Positions 59,401 through 64,000 of a stretch of 64,000 nt of DNA are shown one piece after another. The translations under genes and the position numbers were made by a program. The DNA comes from Actinomycetota bacterium (GTDB taxonomy: Bacteria > Actinomycetota > CADDZG01 > JAHWKV01): NCBI GenBank assembly GCA_030447305.1, contig JAUJPC010000001.1, positions 184,782 to 248,781 on the forward strand, read 5' to 3'. The stretch's first letter is position 1. Each line of letters begins with the position of its first letter. Below the pieces are notes generated by a model. It was not told the origin of the DNA. It saw nothing but the letters and a program-made list of their open reading frames with translations, and made no database searches.

Positions 59401-60390
59401 TTACCGAGCGGTCCCATTTCCGGCTCCATGCTGCAGCCGGGCGGCCAGAGTGCGCACGTAGTCGATCAGCTCGACGGGTTCCCGGATCTCGAAGTCGATG
59501 CCGAACCAGCCGATCCACGCGGCGAGCCACTCCAGCGAGTCGCCGCCGGTTCGAAGCAGGCACGTGCCGGCATCGATCTCCTCAAGCTGTCCGTCCTGCG
59601 GACGGACCTTGCCGGCAAGGTCCCGCAGCGGGGCGTTGAACTTCACCACCGCCTGATACCTCGTAAGGGTGGACGCTATGGCGCGGGCGACGTAGGCGGC
59701 CGCATCCTCCGCCGGCAGCTCCCGCGGGTGGAAGTGGATGCCCTCGGCGACACAAGATGCCAGCCGGTCCACCCGGAAGGTGGGCCAGTCACGCCGGTCG
59801 ACGTCGCAGGCCACCAGGTACCAGCGCCGTCCGGCGGAGACCAGCCGGTGCGGCTCCACCAGGCGCTTGGTGTCGGCTTCCTCACGGCTGCGGTAGTCGA
59901 AGCGCAGGCGCTCGAGGTCCCGGCACGCCTGGACGATGACTATCAGCGTGTCGGGCTCCACGGTCGGCCCGCCGGCCGCCATGGGCACCGTGTAGGTCTG
60001 CAGCGCATTGACCCGCCGGCGCAGCCGGGAGGGGAGCACCTGTTCCACCTTGGCCAGGGCCCTCACCGAAGCTTCGTCGATGCCGGCGACCGAGCTGCCG
60101 GCGGCGCCCCGGAGGCCGACCGCGATCGCTACCGCCTCCTCGTCGTCGAGCAGCAGTGGAGGCATCGAGGCGCCGGCCTGCAGGCGGTAGCCGCCGGCAA
60201 CCCCGGAGGTGGCGTGAACCGGATAGCCAAGTTCCCGCAGCCGGTCGATGGCCCGGCGAATCGTCCGGGGACTCACATCCAGGCGGCCGGTCAGCTCGCT
60301 GCCCGACCAGTCGCGATGCGTCTGCAGCAAAGAGAGCAGCCGCAGAATCCGCGAGGTCGTATCACCCATGAGCGCCATGATGATATCCAT
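59401..60390 (-). CDS. WYL-domain transcriptional regulator
   Basis: 329 residues. N-terminal HTH (TSRILRLLSLLQTHRDWSGSELTGRLDVSPRTIRRAIDRLRELGYPV) of the DeoR type, then a WYL domain (LVSAGRRWYLVACDVDRRDWPTFRVDRL) and the WCX C-terminal extension. WYL proteins sense nucleotides or ssDNA and often regulate DNA-damage or defence genes. Start chosen among three clustered ATGs (60390, 60378, 60369). It lies 23 bases before the oxidase gene on the same strand. Confidence 0.88.
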   Translation of the reverse strand: MDIIMALMGDTTSRILRLLSLLQTHRDWSGSELTGRLDVSPRTIRRAIDRLRELGYPVHATSGVAGGYRLQAGASMPPLLLDDEEAVAIAVGLRGAAGSSVAGIDEASVRALAKVEQVLPSRLRRRVNALQTYTVPMAAGGPTVEPDTLIVIVQACRDLERLRFDYRSREEADTKRLVEPHRLVSAGRRWYLVACDVDRRDWPTFRVDRLASCVAEGIHFHPRELPAEDAAAYVARAIASTLTRYQAVVKFNAPLRDLAGKVRPQDGQLEEIDAGTCLLRTGGDSLEWLAAWIGWFGIDFEIREPVELIDYVRTLAARLQHGAGNGTAR

Positions 60391-60656
60391 TGCGGTCACT
60401 ATCTGACCGGGTTTTGCGTTTCCCTGATGTGATCGATGACGACCAGGGCGCTGAGCCGGCCGAAGAGCGGCGGCGCCTGCTCGGTTCCTGTTGAGGACGC
60501 CGGTTTGGTCGGCCTGAAGGTGAATTCGTTGGAATGCCCGCTTCAACCGCCAGGTGATCGGCCGTTGCATCTTTCTGGCCATGATGGGCACAACAACGTG
60601 GTCAAAGGTCACCCTAGAGCCCCATCCCGGCTCCCCGTGGACCCGAAGGAGAGCCG

Positions 60657-61889
60657 TTGGAGATGTACGAGTTGGCCCTGCTCGTCGTGGGCATCGCCGC
60701 CCTGGCGGTGGCATGGCTCCCCCGGGTCCTGAAATACCGGGTGCTCTCCTTCCCGATCATCCTCGTGGTCCTTGGAGCGGTGATCTTCGGCCTTCCTCTG
60801 GGATTTCAGCGGCTGGACCCAATTAAGTATGGGGAGGTCACAAAGCGGCTGACGGAGTTAGGCGTGATAGTGGCGCTAACCGGTGCGGGGCTGAAGCTCG
60901 ATCGCAAGTTGGGCCTGAAGAGCTGGAAGACCACCTGGCTGCTGCTGGGCGTGACCATGCCGTTGACGATTGCGGCGATCGCCCTTCTGGGCTGGTGGGC
61001 GCTTGGCTTTGCGCCTGCGACCGCTTTGTTGTTCGGGGCCGCGCTGGCGCCGACCGACCCGGTTCTTGCGTCCGACGTTCAGGTGGGGGCCCCGGGCTCC
61101 GACGAGACCGACGAGGTCCGCTTTGCTCTCACGTCGGAAGCCGGATTGAACGACGGTTTGGCGTTCCCATTCACGAACGCGGCAATTGCCATGGCGCTGG
61201 CCGGCGGCTCCGAGTGGGTTGGCCATTGGCTCTTAGTGGATGTTCTCTACAAGATCGCGGCCGGGGTCGTCGTTGGATTCTTGGCCGGCAAGTTTCTGGC
61301 CTGGCTACTGTTCCGTGTGGGGGACCAGCACACCAAGCTGGCCCACAGCCGGGAGGGACTGGTGGCGGTAGCGGTCACGCTGGTTTCTTATGCTGTGACT
61401 CAGCTGGCTCACGGATACGGCTTCATAGCGGTGTTCGTGGCAGCACTGGTGATCCGCGACTTCGAACGTGACCACGAGTACCACAAGGAGCTGGACCGGT
61501 TCGCCGACCAGCTGGAGAGGCTCGCGAGCGCGGTGATCCTCCTGCTGTTCGGCGGCGCTTTGGCCCACGGCCTGCTGGGCCCCATCTCGCTTCGTTTGGT
61601 TCTGGTTGCCGCGGCCGTCGTCTTTTTGGTGCGGCCGGTGGCCGGGATGGCTGGAATCGGTGGGCTCAAGATGGAAACCGCCGAGAAGCCGGCAATCGCC
61701 TTTTTGGGCATCAGGGGAATCGGATCCTTTTATTACCTGGCGTACGGCCTCAACGAGGCGCCGTTTTCGCGGGCCGCCGATCTCTGGGCGGCGGTCGCAT
61801 TAGTTGTTATGACGTCGATTATGGTTCACGGGGTCACGGCGAAGCCGGCGATTTCGAAGGTGACCGAGGAAGCGCGCGAAGACGTCTGA
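60657..61889 (+). CDS. Cation/proton antiporter, CPA1/NhaP-like
   Basis: 410 residues with about 12 membrane helices. LAPTDPVLASDVQ and SEAGLNDGLAFPFT carry the conserved Asp residues of CPA1 exchangers; FERDHEYHKELDRFADQLERLASAVILLLFGG and FLGIRGIGSFYYLAYG follow as usual. Predicted to exchange Na+ or K+ for H+ for pH or salt homeostasis. TTG start with AAGGAG 6 bases before. The 266 bases upstream hold no gene I can support. Confidence 0.88.
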   Translation: MEMYELALLVVGIAALAVAWLPRVLKYRVLSFPIILVVLGAVIFGLPLGFQRLDPIKYGEVTKRLTELGVIVALTGAGLKLDRKLGLKSWKTTWLLLGVTMPLTIAAIALLGWWALGFAPATALLFGAALAPTDPVLASDVQVGAPGSDETDEVRFALTSEAGLNDGLAFPFTNAAIAMALAGGSEWVGHWLLVDVLYKIAAGVVVGFLAGKFLAWLLFRVGDQHTKLAHSREGLVAVAVTLVSYAVTQLAHGYGFIAVFVAALVIRDFERDHEYHKELDRFADQLERLASAVILLLFGGALAHGLLGPISLRLVLVAAAVVFLVRPVAGMAGIGGLKMETAEKPAIAFLGIRGIGSFYYLAYGLNEAPFSRAADLWAAVALVVMTSIMVHGVTAKPAISKVTEEAREDV

Positions 61890-61964
61890 AGGCCAGGCAT
61901 CTGCCGGACAATGCGGCCCGGTGGGCGTCGGCCCGCCCAGTTCCCGGTCGGCCGTCTGCCGAGC

Positions 61965-62810
61965 TCAGCCCCTCCGATACAGCCGGGTGGTGAGCGGGGC
62001 GAAGACGATCGTCAGTCCGGCGGCGACTGCCAGCACGATGCCAATGTCCCACAGGTCGGCCTTGCCCTGCATCAGCCCCCGCGAAGCGGTCGCGAGGATC
62101 GAGATGGGATTGACGTTGACGAACGCCTCGAGCCATCCCGGCAGTGTCGTAGGGTCGACGAAGACGTTGGACAGAAAGGTCAGGGGGAAGATCCCCATGA
62201 AGCCTGCATTCATTACGGCATTGGGGGAGCGCAGTACCAGGCCCAACGTGGTGAAGATCCAGGACAGTCCGAACGAGAAGATCACCACCAGACCCAGCGC
62301 CGCGGCGGCGCCGGGGACCCCGGCCTGGGGACGAAAGCCGAGGATGAGCCCGACCACCAGGATCACCAGGCCGGAGATCACGTAGCGGACGCTGTCTCCC
62401 AGCAGGGAGCCGACCAGTGGAGCCGAGGGCCAGATCGGAAGCGAGCGAAAGCGGTCGACGACGCCCTTGGTGAGGTCGGTGTTGAGCGCCACTCCCGAGT
62501 AGACGGTATTGAAAAGAACCGACATGACCAGGATGCCGGGAAGGATGTAGTTCAGGTACTCGCCGGTCGAGCCGGCGACCGCGCCCCCGAAGATGTAGGT
62601 GAACATCAATACGAACATCACCGGAGTGATGGTCACGTCGACGAGTTGCTCGGGAACGTGCTTGACCTTGAGCATCCCCCGCCAGCCGAAGGTAAGGGCC
62701 GCAGAGAGCGGGCTCACCTTGGGAGGGCGGACGGTGGAGGCGATGGCCTTGCGGACGGCGGCCTCGTCGGTGGCTCGTCCTGGTTCGGCGGAAGCAGGGT
62801 ATACGCTCAA
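61965..62810 (-). CDS. ABC-2 type transporter permease (DrrB-like)
   Basis: 281 residues, six membrane helices. [42 protein letters not shown] is the ABC-2 signature, and [26 protein letters not shown] closes it. Partner of the ATPase upstream; together they should form an efflux pump for a hydrophobic compound. TTG start overlapping the ATPase stop (TTGA). Confidence 0.9.
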   Translation of the reverse strand: MSVYPASAEPGRATDEAAVRKAIASTVRPPKVSPLSAALTFGWRGMLKVKHVPEQLVDVTITPVMFVLMFTYIFGGAVAGSTGEYLNYILPGILVMSVLFNTVYSGVALNTDLTKGVVDRFRSLPIWPSAPLVGSLLGDSVRYVISGLVILVVGLILGFRPQAGVPGAAAALGLVVIFSFGLSWIFTTLGLVLRSPNAVMNAGFMGIFPLTFLSNVFVDPTTLPGWLEAFVNVNPISILATASRGLMQGKADLWDIGIVLAVAAGLTIVFAPLTTRLYRRG

Positions 62811-63796
62811 GGCCCGTTCTCCTCAACCGACGCTGTCCTGTCCGGGGATTCCGCCGAAGGATGCCCGGTGAGCGCGAGGAACACCTCGTCGAGGCTCGGC
62901 TGGGCGAGGGAGAAGCCTGTGATCTCCACCCCGGCTGCGGCCAGCTGGGCAATCGCCGCAGCCGCCCGGCCGGGATCGGAGCAGGTGGCCGACAGGGCGG
63001 CCGGGTCGGTATCCGGACTTACTGCGCCGAACTCCCGGACCAGGATCGCCGCCGCCTCGGTTCGCTGATCGGGGTCGAGCAGCCGTACCTGCAATGCACC
63101 GGATCCTACCGAGGTCTTCAACTGGGCAGGGGTGCCCTCGGCGATCACCCGCCCCCGGTCGATGACCGCAACTCTGTCCGCCAGCTGATCTGCCTCCTCC
63201 AGGTACTGGGTGCACAGAAGAATGGTGGTCCCACCCGAGACCAGCCCCCGGATGATGCCCCATACCTGGTTGCGGGAGCGTGGATCCAAGCCGGTGGTCG
63301 GCTCATCCAGGAACATGAGCTGGGGGGTGACGACCACGCTGGCGGCGATGTCCAGCCGGCGCCGCATCCCTCCCGAGTAGGTCTTCACCAGCCGGCCCCC
63401 GGCCTCCGAGAGACCGAATGCCTCCAGCAACTCCGCAGCCCGGTCTTTCACTTCCTTCCGCTTCAGCCCCAGCAGACGGCCGATCAGGATCAAGTTCTCC
63501 CGCCCGGTCAGGTCTTCGTCCACCGAGGCGAACTGGCCGGTGAGGCTGATGCCGGCCCGCACCGCGTCGGCTTTGGCGAGGATGTCGTGCCCCAGGACCC
63601 GGGCGGTGCCGGCGTCCTGGCGGATGAGGGTGGCCAGCATACGGATCATGGTCGTCTTGCCGGCGCCGTTGGGTCCGAGCACTCCGTACACCGTGCCCCG
63701 GCGGACTGCAAGATCCACGCCGTCGACGGCTTTGGTGTCGCCGAAGGATTTGAACAGGCCGGCGGCCTCGATGGCGAGAGACGCGTCGGGAGTCAT
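62807..63796 (-). CDS. ABC transporter ATP-binding protein (DrrA-like)
   Basis: 329 residues. Walker [10 protein letters not shown], signature [13 protein letters not shown], Walker [13 protein letters not shown], switch His replaced by Gln in [11 protein letters not shown], as is common in DrrA. A C-terminal regulatory domain of ~90 residues ends with [18 protein letters not shown]. Daunorubicin-resistance-type export ATPase. ATG at 63796. Confidence 0.92.
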   Translation of the reverse strand: MTPDASLAIEAAGLFKSFGDTKAVDGVDLAVRRGTVYGVLGPNGAGKTTMIRMLATLIRQDAGTARVLGHDILAKADAVRAGISLTGQFASVDEDLTGRENLILIGRLLGLKRKEVKDRAAELLEAFGLSEAGGRLVKTYSGGMRRRLDIAASVVVTPQLMFLDEPTTGLDPRSRNQVWGIIRGLVSGGTTILLCTQYLEEADQLADRVAVIDRGRVIAEGTPAQLKTSVGSGALQVRLLDPDQRTEAAAILVREFGAVSPDTDPAALSATCSDPGRAAAAIAQLAAAGVEITGFSLAQPSLDEVFLALTGHPSAESPDRTASVEENGP

Positions 63797-63914
63797 CCAA
63801 TGGATTGTGGCCGGATTTGCGGCCGGCGTCGAGCGTACTCATTTTCCCTATCGGTACTGCGGGCCCCAGCGTTGCGGGTCAACGTAGCGAGCGGACAGCG
63901 GAGGTGTCCTCGGC

Positions 63915-64000
63915 TTAGGAGGGGATCCCCGGCTCCATGCCGAGGGCTTCGTCTACCGGCATCGAGAACCCCGGCAGCGAGGCGGCGTCCAGGGTCTCCC
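63915..64000 (-). CDS. C-terminal end of a minus-strand gene (runs off the window)
   Basis: 27 codons before a TAA at 63917-63915: ETLDAASLPGFSMPVDEALG and on to PGIPS. No stop in this frame up to the window edge and GC bias fits coding, but the family cannot be named from so little. It would be upstream of the ABC exporter on the same strand. Confidence 0.4.
   Translation of the reverse strand, partial: ETLDAASLPGFSMPVDEALGMEPGIPS

Noticed and set aside
60436..60732. 98-codon frame in the gap before the antiporter
   Set aside because: Overlaps the antiporter start, lacks a ribosome site, and reads as a composition shadow.

Overview
The window looks like one contiguous stretch of a high-GC, uncultured actinobacterium (Actinomycetota). 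The signs are the miaB-miaA-dapF-hflX-lexA neighbourhood, an AdnA/AdnB-type helicase-nuclease pair, LexA boxes of the actinobacterial CGAAC-N4-GTTCG type, MEP-pathway isoprenoid genes, and very many TTG/GTG starts coupled by 4-nt stop/start overlaps. I cannot assign a genus.

Layout. 1-5.3 kb: tRNA modification (miaB end, miaA), diaminopimelate/lysine synthesis (dapF, LL-DAP aminotransferase) and hflX. 5.3-9.0 kb: a baeRF-type release-factor-like protein, then a leftward operon (nucleotidyltransferase fold, BON protein, metallophosphoesterase, sugar-nucleotide pyrophosphorylase). 9.1-18.6 kb: DNA damage and repair: a metallopeptidase-like lipoprotein, lexA divergent from a LysM division-inhibitor-like gene across overlapping promoters with three LexA boxes, adnA-adnB and endonuclease IV. 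18.7-31.2 kb: acyltransferase, HtrA protease, folE, and the isoprenoid run ispG-ispH-yjbQ-polyprenyl synthase-uppS with a phosphoesterase; then hydrolase, AI-2E permease, ROK kinase and small membrane genes. 31.2-40 kb: LLM oxidoreductase, a copper-chaperone gene behind a CsoR-like operator, lipoprotein, AlaC-like aminotransferase, acyltransferase, a first ECF sigma/membrane-protein pair, a phosphofructokinase with pyrophosphate-type signature residues, and threonine aldolase. 40-48 kb: GNAT, DUF72, a 770-residue disordered membrane-anchored protein, a membrane protein with a strong inverted-repeat operator, thiO-thiS-thiG, an M20 peptidase, tRNA-Gly.

48.7-56.35 kb is an accessory island, lower in GC and rich in broken genes. 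It holds a replication-relaxation-like protein, a frameshifted EACC1-like small gene, a HARE-HTH protein under a 30-nt near-perfect palindrome, a frameshifted PD-(D/E)XK-like nuclease gene on the minus strand, two diverged copies of a small gene flanking that nuclease, and a large serine recombinase whose reading frame runs antisense through tRNA-Pro and stops on the first base of tRNA-Arg. The small-gene copies differ only at synonymous third positions in their best-conserved block. This is the most likely place for something undescribed.

56.4-64 kb returns to core-like sequence: a second ECF sigma/membrane-protein pair in reversed order, a lysine-rich 44-residue protein, an FMN-dependent alpha-hydroxy-acid oxidase, a WYL regulator, a cation/proton antiporter, a DrrAB-like ABC exporter, and the tail of one more minus-strand gene.
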